Source of the DNA: Gnetum montanum
Taxonomy: Eukaryota > Streptophyta > Gnetopsida > Gnetales > Gnetaceae
Direction: 5' to 3'
NCBI GenBank assembly: GCA_015680685.1
Contig: MNCI01012690.1
Location: forward strand, 66,486-126,129
Length of the DNA: 59,644 nt
The position numbers were made by a program, and so were the translations under genes. This document shows, one piece after another, positions 1-10,930 of the stretch. Numbering within the stretch: the stretch's first letter is position 1; each line of letters begins with the position of its first letter. The notes beneath the pieces are model-generated. The model was not told the origin of the DNA. It did no database searches and saw nothing but the letters and a program-made list of their open reading frames with translations.

Positions 1-1188
1 GGGGATGAAATGAGAAATTACTGATTGCAAAAAAGGTTTAAGGAGAATAATTTAACAATTGCACCATAAAGGAATGTTAGTGGATCCTCCCCAAAGTAGG
101 CTCATGCCTTTTATGCCCTTACAAACCCCCAAACCAAAGAGTCAGTAGGCTCTAGAGATGACATATGGAAATAATGGTTAAAGACTTACCCACAAGAATT
201 TGCCAAGGAAAAAAATGTAACAAAAATATAGACTAATCATAAAACCAGCAATGAGGTGGGAAATGGGAAGAAATATGGAGAGTAGAAAATGGAATAGAAT
301 CCCAAGAGCAAGATTGTGTAAAGTCCCTTGTGTATTTTATTGTTAAGGTGACTAACTAGAACTCATTCCAAAGCCAGACTCAAACCAATCACATTTAGTG
401 ACCTCGCATTAATACACTTGACCAATCCCTCCTCTTGAAGTAACAAGAATGCTTCCCCAAAGAGTCACCACCATCCTAAGGAGAGAAAGATAGAGAAGCA
501 GGAGGTGAAAAAGGGCCTTAGTTAGAGGGAACCTTCAAGCATGGGTAATGTCTTTCTAGTGCCAGAACCAGTGCTTGTAGCTCATATTTATTTATTATGT
601 CTAAGGGGTATGCTTTGAATTCTCACCCATTTTTTTTACGTGAGAACCACACCATGCAAAGAGTTATTTTTATTTACTCAGCTTCTTGATATTTGATCAA
701 TGGTAAAATGGCAAAAAAAACATGAAAAGCATCCAAGTACTTAAGAGAATAAATACCACACATGCATCAAATCCCCTTAAAGTCACACCCTTTTCAACCA
801 TTGAGTCCTTCCTCAATTTGAAGAATACCAAGCCACCAATTCATTAAATTTTATTTAGAAAAAAGGACAGTACAATTCCAAAACCAAGGGAGACCACAGA
901 GTTGAATGGATGAATGGACAATGTGGACTCATTGCCTATTTTATCAAAAGAACCATATCTTAGTATCAACATTGAAAATCAAATGTAAAAGCCAAACATT
1001 AGCAATCAACATTATTATAATACAATCCACCATCATGAGCACTTTTGGTAGATGAATAAAAATAAATCAAACAAAGAAATAGTAAAATTGTGAACGATGG
1101 TGTAAAACAAAAATAAGTAAATTTGAAAAATGTTCAAAACAAAAATGTGTAAAACAAGAATACAAAAGGAAATGAGGGCTTTAAATGG
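1..1188. other. Noncoding flank downstream of element A integrase
   Basis: AT-rich sequence without a credible reading frame. It lies just 3' of the integrase C-terminus of element A on the minus strand, so it may hold that element's 3' untranslated region and part of a 3' LTR. I could not find a TG...CA boundary, a polypurine tract or a second copy elsewhere in the window to prove this. Confidence 0.4.
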
Positions 1189-2345
1189 TTAGCATTGGTG
1201 TCCATCTCCCCCACGATTGAGGTGGTAGGAGGAAATCCGAAATAGGGAGCAAGGTTGTCCACCAACAAAGGTAGCATTGCTACTGGCTATCCTTGGCTCA
1301 TGGAAATGTTTGGATTGCTGGATGTTGATCAATAGTTTCTTGTCTAGGCTCTTAGGTTTGTAAATCATCATGGCCCCTGACAGAAAAGTTTCATGAATGA
1401 TATAAGGTCCTTCCCATAGTGTTTGAAATTTAGTTTGTTGTGGCACATGTGTGGGATTCTAGTAGAGAACCTTATCTCCTAGTTGATGTTTAACTTTTCT
1501 AATCCTTAGGTCATGATGTTTCTATTAAAAGCCTTGTGCAATTCGTTAGATGACAAGGTAACTAGTCAATTCTCATCTAGCAAGTTAAGGTTCATTAGTT
1601 TGTCTTTTTGTGCTAGATCAAGGTCAAGGTTGAGATCACATGCTGTGGATAGTGTACGAAGTTCTTCTTAAATAGGGAATGTTGGAAGTTTATCGTACAC
1701 TAACTCATAGGGAGAGTAGCCTATAGGGAGTTTCCATGTGGAGCGGTATGCCCAAAGAGCATCATTCAATTTGGTGCTTCAATCTCTCCTATACTTGCTA
1801 ACAGTTCTTGTCAATATCTTTGTAATCTCCCTATTGGTGAACTCAACTTGACCATTTTCTTGAGGTTGGTATGGTGTAGTTAGTTTGTGCTCAACCCATA
1901 AGCATTACATTAATTTCTAAAAATTCGCACCTATGAAGTGTGTACCATTCTCCGAAATAAGTGCACACAACGTGCCAAACCTATTTACAACTTGTTGTTG
2001 AACAAATCGTGTAGTTGTAGATGATGTACAATCCTTAATGGTAGCTACTTTTCCCCATTTTGTGAAGTAGTCAACAACAACAATGATGTCGACTTTTCCA
2101 TTGGACATTGGTGTAATAGGCCCCATAAAATCAATTTTCCAAATATCCAAGGGTTCTAAAGGTTGAATCCATTGTTGTAGACCCTCCATTCTAGTAGTCA
2201 TTCCCCCATCACATTGACATCACTCATAAGATTGGATGAAATGATGGTCATCTTAGAACAATGTAGGCCAATAATATCTTGCAAGCAAGATTTTAATAGC
2301 TATTCATCTCCCAGCATAATGACCCCCACAAGGACCCTCTTGAGT
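1189..2345 (-). pseudogene. Element A integrase (broken)
   Basis: The integrase inserts the element cDNA into host DNA. In minus-strand order I read a worn zinc-binding region near 2345-2200, the catalytic core at 2201-1720 and a C-terminal domain at 1446-1189 with the WEGPYII signature. The first catalytic Asp is present (KIDFMGPI). The second is changed to Glu (SENGTHF in place of the usual SDNGTHF). The third acidic residue survives in GQVEFTN. The frame breaks around 1915 and again near 1450. It follows RNase H directly, as in all Ty3/gypsy elements. Confidence 0.82.
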
Positions 2346-2639
2346 GTCTTCGAGAACTCATAATTGATCCACCTCGATAACACACCAACGGACCAAGACA
2401 TCGAGACATACTTTATAAAATTGCCCATTGATCTCCATAAAATACTTGGCTCAGTGAATAAATTATTTTTTCTTTTTAATGTCTAACCCTTATTGTTTTT
2501 GTTGTGTAAGGAGATAGGTGAGAATACTATATACCAGTTTGTCTCCATGATCAATTGATTAGTTACTACACTTGCAAAGAGAAGTTCATCAGACAAATGA
2601 TCAAAGAGTGGATATTCATCCTTTTTTTGTCCCATCGCA

Positions 2640-2995
2640 ACTAAGATAAATGATCAGCAACTACGTTCTCGGTGCCTTTACAATCGATCATTGTAAGATC
2701 AAACTCTTGTAATATTATGAGCCATCATATGATGCAAGGGCTCACCATTGGTTTATTCATTAGGAACCTTATTGCACTATGATCCATGTGCACGAATACC
2801 TTATAGCCTAAGACATAGTGCCTAAATATTTCTAGTACAAACACTACAGCCATTAATTCTTTCTTTGTTGTGGTGTAGTTAAGTTGTTCACCAGCAATAC
2901 TCCTACTTGCACAATGGATGTAATCAGGATGTTTTTGGTCATCTAACTATGTAAGTATAGCTCCTAAAGCATAGTTGGATGCGTCAATCATTATG
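2640..2995 (-). pseudogene. Element A RNase H
   Basis: RNase H removes the RNA template during reverse transcription. The minus-strand reading shows MIDASNYALGAIL, then LNYTTTKKELMAVVF, VHMDHSAIRF and NVVADHLS, which carry the four conserved acidic positions of the active site. One or two stop codons interrupt an otherwise continuous frame. The domain sits between RT and integrase and is single, unlike elements C and D, which have two RNase H domains. Confidence 0.82.
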
Positions 2996-3860
2996 TGGAA
3001 TGGTCTAGACCAGTCAAGAGCTTGTAGAATAGGTTTTTCTATGAGCTGTTGTTTGAAAGTTTGGAAAGCTATTTCGCATTCCCTGGTCCATTCAAAAGGT
3101 ACATCCTTTTTTGTTAGTTTAACTAATGGTTTTGAAACCTCTGAAAATTTCTCAATAAACCATCTGTAGTAGCTAGTGTGTCCAAGAAATGACTAGATAT
3201 CTTTTATAGTTTTGGTTTACCAAGTGATTTCTTGGATGATTTTAATCTTTTCAGGGTCTAACTCTATCCCTATTTGTGAAATCTTATGCCCTAATATGAT
3301 TCCTTCTTGGACCATTAAATGGCTTTTTTGCCAATTAAGCCTTAAGTTGGTTTCTACACACTACTTTAGTACTTGCTCTAATCGGTCCAAGGCTTGATCA
3401 AAGTTTTCTCTGTAAGTGGAGAAGTTGTACATGAATACTTCCACACCATTTCCTATCTGTTGCTAGAATATGCTTAGAACTAATCGTTGAAATGTTGTAA
3501 GAGCATTTCACAAGCCAAACGACATTTTTTTGTATGCAAATATTCCCCAAGGACTAGTGAACGTAGTCTTGGCTTGGTCTTCTAGGGCTATTTGACTTTG
3601 GTTGTACCCACTATACCCATCTAGAAAACTATAGTAGCAATACCCTGCAATGGTGTCTAAGACTTGGTCAATGAATGGCAATTGAAAATGGTCCTTGAAT
3701 GTTTCCATATTCAGTTGCCTAAAATCTATACACACACTCCATTTACCTCCCTTCTTAGGCATAATAACTAAGGGACTAACCCATTCACTATCAACAATGG
3801 GGTATATGCACCCAGCTTTTAGAAGCTGTTCAATTTCTTCCTTAACCACTTGCTTAAGCT
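2996..3860 (-). pseudogene. Element A reverse transcriptase (dead active site)
   Basis: The fingers and palm (3849-3508) read well: SEWVSPLVIMPKK, VCIDFRQLN, LPFIDQVLD and YSFLDGYSGYNQ match Ty3/gypsy RT. The catalytic box at 3424-3435 reads FMYN where the family has FMDD or YVDD, so both metal-binding Asp residues are gone. The thumb and connection follow in other frames to about 2996, including LGHKIS and FLGHTSYYRWFI. Stops and one frame change interrupt the region. Confidence 0.85.
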
Positions 3861-3954
3861 TTGGGTTAAGTCACCTCTATAGTTGTCATCGACGCTTTAT
3901 GGAGGGATCAATGTAAATTTTGTGTTGGCATATCCTAGGATCTATCCTATTAAT

Positions 3955-4740
3955 TTAGAATATGACCAAGCAAAGGCTTTCGATCATTTTTTTTATCACT
4001 TTCAACAGTTTCTCTTTTTGTTGAGGAGCAAGACTAGCATTAATAATTACTAGTTTTTCATTCTTGAGAAACGTGTATTCCATACTGGTGGCCAATGATT
4101 TTAACTCAAGGGGCTTCTGCTTAAACTTATTATGGATTTCCAACTTCCCCTAGTTGATATTTTCAATGTCAAGACTTGGAAGTTGGCAATGGACTTGCTC
4201 TAATGTGTCTATGCTATCGATGTAACTGCAAGTCAAACCCTCAATTGGTTCCATGCATATAGTTGAACTACTCTTTTGATTAGCTATCAGCCACTGGGTA
4301 CCTTCTTGTCTTGTGGCTGCTACATATAGGCATCTTTGTATATTAGTCACTTGTGCATACTGATTGCATGTAGGTAATGTTAAACGTTGTACAAATCATG
4401 ACTTCTGCACACAATTACACCTTGTGTCACTGTATGCAATGCATGGAACTTTCTTCTTCTTGATCTTTACAAACATATTTTTCTTTGATATTTTCAAGGA
4501 AACATCACAGATTCCTAGGTGCATGTCAACTGTGCTTAGCCATTCTCTTCCCATTATGATTGGGAAGTCCCCCTTACCGTTGTTCACTTGAATCACTAGG
4601 AACTCAACTGGATACAACCATCTACAAATAGTGGTGACAATGTCCTACACTAGTCCTAATGGATAATGATGGACTAGTCAGACAACTCTAAAAGAATATT
4701 ACTCTTTTGTAATGGAGGCAAGTTCCAGGCTTTGTACATT
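3955..4740 (-). pseudogene. Element A protease and protease-RT linker
   Basis: The C-terminal half of a retropepsin-type aspartic protease is visible at 4617-4530 (DFPIIMGREWL, the equivalent of ILGRPWL in related elements). The catalytic D-T/S-G region should lie upstream at about 4700-4740 but is too worn to place. The stretch 4350-3955 is the weakly conserved linker leading into RT, with several stops. The protease would cut the gag-pol polyprotein. Confidence 0.6.
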
Positions 4741-5266
4741 TCTTGAGAGATTACATGGATAGACTCAACCAACGAGATTACATGGCAACATCCCTTAGGA
4801 TGGTTGTATTGGCATATCTCACATCCACTATCATTGTGTGTATCCGAATCCACAACCTCTTCGATGATGGTAACTATGCCCTTACCCTTGTTGCATGCAT
4901 ATTCTACTTCTCTCTTTTTTCTCTTTTCCCATTCACTACCTTACTCTCTAGACTCCTCTACTATTTTGAGAACAGTTTGAAATCTATTATATAGGGAGTC
5001 TTACATTTGGTCTAACTTTGCCAATACTTCCAATGCCAATTTTTGAATAGGAAATTTTTTTTCTATTCACCATCTCTTTGAGTGGTGACTCTTCTTCATC
5101 CTCACAAAATCTTACTCTCTTCTTTCAGAGGAAAGGATCTCTATTATATTTCTCTGCACTCTCTCTTTCCTTAGCTCACCTTCCTCTTTAGCAGCTTGCT
5201 TTAATAATCTTTGTACTTGATGGATCCTAAGCTTAGATAGCCTTGGGCATACATCCCAAGGGTTCT
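4741..5266 (-). pseudogene. Element A gag C-terminal region, degenerate
   Basis: The minus-strand reading between gag and protease is rich in Lys, Arg and Glu and contains a Cys/His cluster (CEICQYNHPKGCC) at about 4840-4790 that could be a decayed nucleocapsid zinc knuckle. No continuous frame remains. Position between gag and protease is the main support; the zinc-knuckle reading is tentative. Confidence 0.4.
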
Positions 5267-5870
5267 TCACATTTCATACCTAAGCACATCTATGAGATGG
5301 CATAGTTGATCCCTTTTCGAATAATCATGGCCAGGACAATGATGTAATAGTGCATAATATTGGCCCATGGTAGCATCCAAGGGTTCATGCCCTCCTTGTT
5401 TCCATCCTTGGATTTTCTTTCGTAGGTTGGACATTTGGGAGTACCTTTGGTACTTATCATTGAAAAATTCTAACATGGTACTCCACCTATGAATGGATTC
5501 CAGTTCTAAGGACCAATACCAACTCTTCGCTTCTTTGACTAGTCTCCATGGAAACAACTTTAGTTTTTTCCATTCATTTTCTATGTTTTGTAAGGCACAT
5601 GCATCATGGAATGCTTGTAGATAATTTTGAGGATCAACGTTGTATCCCCCTTCAAATCGTGGGATGTTTTTCATGTCTAATCTCTTGATCCTACTATCTT
5701 TTTGATGTCTTGTTGGGATTCTAACAGCCTCCGTTATGTCTAGCATACTTTGAGTAGTGAGTAGGCGTTCATCATGATCGTCCCATCTGTGGTGTTTATG
5801 ATGCCTATGTTGTTCCCTACTCTCCCTTCTTCTGTGCTATGATTCTCTAGAGTGCCCTCATCCTCTTTCC
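5267..5870 (-). pseudogene. Element A gag (capsid domain)
   Basis: An open stretch of 159 codons (5746-5267), extended upstream by Arg/His-rich sequence to about 5870, matches the retrotransposon gag capsid domain: IPRFEGGYNVDPQNYLQAF, then LFPWRLVKEAKSWYWSLE, FFNDKYQ and HCPGHDYSKRDQL. Gag forms the virus-like particle. This is the best preserved frame of element A. Upstream sequence stops at the junction with element B, so the gag start is not certain. Confidence 0.85.
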
Positions 5871-5936
5871 TACGCTAGGTATGCTAGGTATTGTTGGGGA
5901 CTTTGTTGATTATGCTAGGACAAGCGTAGCAACTAG

Positions 5937-6156
5937 TGTCTCATGTCCCAACCATAAAATGGAACAAGCATAGTAGACAACGTCCCATGTCCTGCACGTA
6001 ACATAGGACAAGCCCAGTAGCCAACATCTTGTGTCCTGCACATAACATGGGATAAGTGTAGCAGCCAACGTCCTATGTCCCATGCATAACATTAGACAAG
6101 CATAGTAGATAGCATCCCATGTCCTACATGTAACATAGGATAAGCCCAGTAGACAA
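5937..6156 (+). repeat. 44-bp tandem repeat, 5 units (5' LTR of B)
   Basis: Five consecutive units of exactly 44 bp, each with the pattern CATCCCATGTCC...ACAAGCATAGTAG, preceded by a partial unit from about 5916. The paired 3' LTR has nine units. The array lies in U3, upstream of the TATA box. Confidence 0.9.
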
Positions 6157-6224
6157 CATCCTATGGTCCCACCCACCACACTACCATGTGGTACTTGATC
6201 TGCATTTTGGGCTAACCCTAGCCC

Positions 6225-6230
6225 TATAAG
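6225..6230 (+). promoter_or_regulatory. TATA box in 5' LTR of B
   Basis: CCTATAAGTACCC in a GC-richer setting just downstream of the 44-bp repeats. The same context is kept at 13628-13633 in the other LTR. It would mark the U3/R border for transcription of element B. Conservation between LTRs supports the call; no transcript evidence exists. Confidence 0.6.
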
Positions 6231-6983
6231 TACCCCTGCATCCTAATGTTTCAAAAAGAGGAGAAAAAGAGGAAGAGGAGGAAGGAGGAGGCTTCCATTC
6301 TTCACAAATAAGGTACTTGGCACTTCCATTTGGCATTTTGGTGCTTTGGCATCTTAGCACTTTGCATCGTGGCCGAACAAGACCCAGAGCACACTACACT
6401 CGTAGAGAAGCATAGCTACACCACACACTACACTGCAACCCTATAGAACATCACACAATACACCGTGGCTACCAACCTGGTAGGCATAATTCAACACAGT
6501 GAGCACCAAACTTCATAGCTTGACACCACTGAGGCTATGACTGTGCTTCCACTACACATGTTATACACTGTGTACCTTTTGAGACCCTTTGTGAATTAGC
6601 TACACTCCCTCTTTTGGGGTGTTGCGCTGTTATTCTCAAAACTATATTGCATTTCTCAAGCATTTCTCTTTGGCATTAAGCGTAACACTTGTATTTTATC
6701 ACTTTTTTATACATATTTGCATGTTCACATCATTGTTCTCAAGCCAGCACACCCTACTACGCTCTAGCTTACCCGAACTTGATGCCCGCACATAACGTAG
6801 TACAAACCCTTCTCACACATAGTCATTTTAACACCACGTAAGTCCCTGTCTAATTGACAAGACCACTTAGGGCATCCATTTCCATTTTCTCTAGCATGGC
6901 CCTCTCATGGATTCAGGGTTAGGTTGTATGCCTGGTGACCTCTCGGTGTTCCAGCCACTGATGTTTTTGGATATCATAGTTTT

Positions 6984-7000
6984 TGGCACTAGAAGGAGGG
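6984..7000 (+). other. Primer-binding site of element B
   Basis: TGGCACTAGAAGGAGGG starts eight bases after the 5' LTR end. A similar sequence (CTAGAGCTAGAAGGAGGG on the minus strand) stands at the same place in element C. The position and the TGG start fit a tRNA-complementary primer site; I cannot name the tRNA from the sequence alone. Confidence 0.7.
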
Positions 7001-7079
7001 CCTGAATCATTTCTATTTATATATTTTATTAACACTTAGTCAAAACTCTAGATGTTCTAGAGAGTATAACAAGTTCTCA

Positions 7080-7420
7080 AAGCTAGCAAGCTCTAGCATA
7101 GCGATCTTGACAAGCTGTAGCATAGCAAGCTCTAGCATAGCTAGCGTAGCGAGTGTGACAAGCTATAGCATAGCAAGCTATAGCATAGCGAGTGTAGGAA
7201 GCTCTAGCATAGCGAGCATACAAAGCTCCAACATAGTAAGTGTAGCAGCAGAGTTGGCCATTTTTCACAGTTTTCATACTTAGCATTTTTTTCTACATTT
7301 TCATGCTTAGTATTTTTTCTTCATTTTTCCACTTAGCCATTTTCTTACATTTTCTGCTACCGGCAGACTTAGTCATTTTTTTGTAGTTTTTAGAGTTGGC
7401 CATTTTCTAAAAACAACAAC
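7080..7420 (+). repeat. Simple repeats in 5' untranslated region of B
   Basis: From 7080 to 7245 the core AGCTCTAGCATAGCGAG recurs about every 20-25 bp. From 7250 to 7420 a second pattern follows, CTTAGCATTTTTTCTACATTTT, in about five diverged copies. The TAGCATAGCG core is the same as in the 35-bp repeats of the 3' LTR. Open frames seen on the other strand here are by-products of the repeat. Confidence 0.7.
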
Positions 7421-7854
7421 TCTCACAACCCAATTTATGAATATGAATCTACATCAACCTTCCACGTTGGTGTCTAATGCATTTGACACTTTGGCTATGC
7501 CGCACTAAGCCATGAACAATATAATTTTTTTGTGCCAAATTCCAAGCAGGATTACCACTAGATTATCTTGATTTGAAGGCAAAATAGGACTATGAATGAG
7601 TCCATCGAAATGGATGAGAGTACAACCCCTCGTTGTTTGACATACTCCCACTCATGGAGTCCTACCACTAGTTGTTGTTCCAACTCATCTGTGCAAACAA
7701 GCAAGATGCAAGGACAACCTACGAGGAAGCCTCACAGAAGGAAGAAGATGAGTTTGAGGCCCACTCTAAGTGTAAGAGTCTCCTCTACACCATCTTCCAA
7801 TGACCACTCCCTAGTAGAGCCCCTCCTCGGTTTAGTCCACCCATCCTCTCCAAG

Positions 7855-9330
7855 ATGGTGACCATGCCAAATCAACCTTCCTTGCAAGTAACTAATGCAT
7901 TTTTCCAACACTATGCTCATGAATGGGCCACCTCCCAACCCCAAACAACTCAAGCACCCTACATCCTGCATATCTCGTTGGCATCTATGGTGTCTGTCTG
8001 ACCCACTCATGTGTGGCCTACTTCGATCACTGCACCCATCGCTCAACCAACACATCAACAACTATCCACTATAATGTTAAACTAGTAGCAACTATCCACT
8101 ATGATGTTAAACTAGAAAACTTCACAACCAACAATTCTACCCTATGCTATGCAACCAACACAAGCCCAAACAATTCAATTGGCTAGCACATCCTCAAGCT
8201 TGGATCAAGCATTTTAGCTAATCCAAAGCTTGATGGAGGAGATCAACTGACTCAAGGCTACCTCCTCCGATGACATCAAGGTGGTGGACTTCTACCGAGA
8301 CAACCCCATAAGTTCTATAGTACCACCCTTAACTCTCACAATGGGGGTCCAACTTCCTCAATTCACCAAGTACAATGGTGAAGGTGATCCCAATGCACAC
8401 TTGGTCACATTTCAATTTGAGTTCCTACTCCTTCAACCTTGGCCACATGCTATCATGCACGTGTTTCCCATGTCACTTATGGATAAGGCCTTAGACTGGT
8501 ATTGCAGGCTACCCAAGGCCTCAATCTCCTCTTTAGAGGATCTCATAAGCTAGTTTGTGACACGTTTCAAGTACAACCTAAAGCCTAAAGCAACCCTTGA
8601 CCAACTCATGCAAGTTAAGCAGGGGCCTTTAGAACTCGTGTCAAAATTCTTTCAATGTTGGAATGCTGCATTGAGTGAAATGCATGAACCCCTAGTAGAG
8701 ACACATCTACTAGCCATCTTCAATGCAGTGAATGACTTCATCAAACCCAAACTGTATTATCTAGCCCCAAAGTCTCTTAGCCAAGCCTTTACCCAAACAA
8801 AAGGCATTGAGAATTTAGAACAAGCTAGCAATGATCTAGCCTATGTGGCCTATAGAAAACAACATGCTCACAAGTAGAACACAATAGTGGCAATAATGGC
8901 CACAAGCACAAATGTAACCAACTGGGGCCCAACAGCTAAGCAGCTCAATGCCCTAGCTGACAAAACCACCAACTCTAGTGCCAACTCACCTACATTGGTA
9001 GGTGCCACCCCAAGGCCCAACTTTTAGGGTGAGGACCGCTCAAAGTATACACCACTACCAATGGAACCCTCTGAACTATTGAAGCAACTCTTCAAAGTTT
9101 GGCAAATCCAACACAAACACGTATCAGTGATTACCTACGAAAAACATAATAGGTACTGTGAACTACTAAGGAACCCCGCATTAGTGATACCAAACAAGCC
9201 CCCATTCCCACAACATTTTAAATTGGACTAATACTATCATTACCACCAATTGGCTGGTCATAGTACTAACAGCTGTCATGGTTTGTAGGACAACCTATAG
9301 AGAATGATAGAATGGGGGTCAACTAGTGCT
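7855..9330 (+). pseudogene. Element B gag with degenerate zinc-knuckle region
   Basis: The frame from the ATG at 7855 runs to 8877 with several in-frame stops, the last at 8551. It holds a Pro/Gln/Thr-rich N-terminus and then a capsid domain: FTKYNGEGDPNAHLVTFQ, PMSLMDKALDWYCRLP, FKYNLKPKATLDQLMQVKQ. Element C gag (36839-36050) matches closely. A worn nucleocapsid-like motif (YHYHQLAGHSTNSC) lies at about 9235-9280, with its first Cys changed to Tyr. Gag would build the particle and bind element RNA. Confidence 0.85.
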
Positions 9331-10216
9331 TGACATGGTGAATCAATCCAACACAAATGATGCCTCCTATGTCATAAATTCCATTAGTATAGGTGGCAAT
9401 CCCAAACCTACACAACAACCTTTTGTGATCCATGTGCTTCCCAGTAAGGCAAGGATCCCCTCGACCTCCACAAACAAGAGGCCCCCCTTTATTATCAAAG
9501 TGCCACCTCCAGCACCTGTAACACCCTTTGTGATCAAATTTCCACAGCAACTATCCGCTAAGACATTAAACTAGCATGACATAATAACAACTGCTAAGAA
9601 ACCCTTCATCATCAAGGTGCCACAATGAGTTGGTCACACAACAACTCCTACACTACACTTTGTCATGAGGATGCCATAATATAAAGGACCCTCACCTACC
9701 CAAAGCCTAACAATGGTCAAAATCTCAGTCCCTCCTCCTTCAAGGGCTAATCCCATTAGTGCCAAATGGTGATGCAAGAGGATGAATGAGTGCCTTGTAA
9801 CCCCCATGGCTAAAGGAAAGGCTATAATCAACATGCAACAACCAAACACTAAGGTCCTTACCCCCAAGCATACCAAGCAAACCAAGCCCAAGTCCCCTCC
9901 ATGAGAGATCTATCTCTCAAGCCACATGGAGGAAATCAAGGCCAACACAACAACCAATGATAAGGACTTTGTAGCTACACTAACCCACGTGAAACAAAAG
10001 CTTAAGAAAAAGAATACAATATTGAGCTTGTACAACCTAGTCATGACCTCATCTTTTCATTTCCAAGCCTTGGTCCAAATCTTGGCCTCCATTCCTATTA
10101 CAGAGGACATCCCTGTAGATGATACATCCATCTATGCAATGATGTTGCCTCCTACACCATAAGAATTGGGTTCAACATCTCTAGTCTTTCACAATGATAA
10201 CCCCAAATAAGGGGAG
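9331..10216 (+). pseudogene. Element B gag-protease linker
   Basis: Low-complexity coding remnant joining gag to protease. It contains a recurrent Pro-rich motif (PFVIHV, PFIIKVP, PFVIKFP, PFIIKVP) between 9420 and 9625. A better conserved stretch follows at 10020-10150 (LSLYNLVMTS...ILASIPITEDIPVDD). Element C has the matching LSLYNLLMTS...LTSIPVDENLPID at 35081-34990. Several stops interrupt it. Confidence 0.6.
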
Positions 10217-10930
10217 GCCACTACAGCTCCACTATCCATTAGCATTCATGTTGGGTAGTGTACCATCCATAGAGTCCATGTTCATGATGGTGCAGCAACA
10301 AACGTAGTCTTCTACTCCATCTTCAATAAGCTAGGCTTGGTAGAAAAAATCAGGGCAACCAAAATCGTGTGTCTAAAATCCTTCAACGGATCACATGTCA
10401 CTATCAAGGGTACAATCAACCTAGCCTTCATTGTAGGAGAGCAATTCCTCACCAATGCAAATTTCACTGTCATAGAGGAGATGCCAGGTTTCAACATGAT
10501 TCTAGGTAGGCCTTGGCTAGCCCAACTAAGGGCCATCTCCTCTCCCATCCACCAAGAAATCCACCTTCCATACAAAGGTGGTTAAGTTATCATCCATGGT
10601 GATAATGCTTCTTCTTCGACTATCCACGACATAGACATGGCACAAGTTTCGGAAGCAAATTTTCTTGGTGGTACACCTATGGCAACCAATGCAGTGCCTA
10701 AGTCTAACACACCTAAATGCGTGGTTGAAGCCAATAGCCTCCTAGAAGATCCTAAGCCTAGCACACTCCCTAATCTACACCTGATTAGAAAGCAACTACA
10801 TGACCAAGACTTGCCCTTGGCTAAAAATTTGCTAGGTGCCTACCTACCCTTTACCTCCACTTGCCATGCATTTTTTACTTTCATTTACATTGCACTAGTC
10901 CACGCATTTGCATTCGGCCTACTCAATTAG
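10217..10930 (+). pseudogene. Element B aspartic protease
   Basis: Retropepsin-like protease in one frame from 10217 to 10585 with a single stop near 10253. The active-site loop reads VHDGAATNVV, replacing the usual D-T/S-G triad, and element C has MDNGAAANVIP at the same place. The C-terminal signature MILGRPWLAQLR is intact. The frame shifts at 10585 into a Ser/Pro-rich tail (10637-10930) that ends PNLHLIRKQL, like PNLKTIKKQL in C. In both elements this tail closes the gag-protease frame; in B no RT follows. Confidence 0.85.

Larger units (their letters stand above)
1..5910 (-). mobile_element. Element A: Athila-like Ty3/gypsy remnant
   Basis: Read on the minus strand, the domains run gag, protease, RT, RNase H, integrase, the Ty3/gypsy order. 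There is one RNase H, and the motifs around RNase H and integrase resemble the Athila branch. All domains carry stops or frameshifts, so the copy is dead. The 5' side stops at about 5905-5915, where the truncated LTR of element B begins. No LTR pair was found for A: its 5' LTR is missing and any 3' LTR would lie in the noncoding stretch 1-1188 or outside the window. The lineage call is by motif resemblance only. Confidence 0.8.
5915..6976 (+). repeat. Element B 5' LTR, truncated
   Basis: This stretch aligns almost throughout with 13330-14387, including the 44-bp repeat array, the TATA box, the purine-rich block near 6255-6290 and the end GATGTTTTTGGATATCA. The 3' LTR has about 630 further bases upstream that are missing here; the break abuts element A at about 5905-5915. 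The LTR end is placed at 6976 because the paired LTR ends in GGATGTCA and a primer-binding site follows eight bases later. Confidence 0.85.

Noticed and set aside
5910-6179. Minus-strand open frame with Tyr/Cys-rich repeats
   Set aside because: It is a reading of the 44-bp tandem repeat; 44 is not a multiple of three and the frame matches no protein family. The frames at 13093-13338 and 13458-13763 are rejected for the same reason.
7083-7286. Minus-strand frame of YAR/ACY repeats
   Set aside because: Translation of the simple TAGCATAGCG repeat in the leader of element B.
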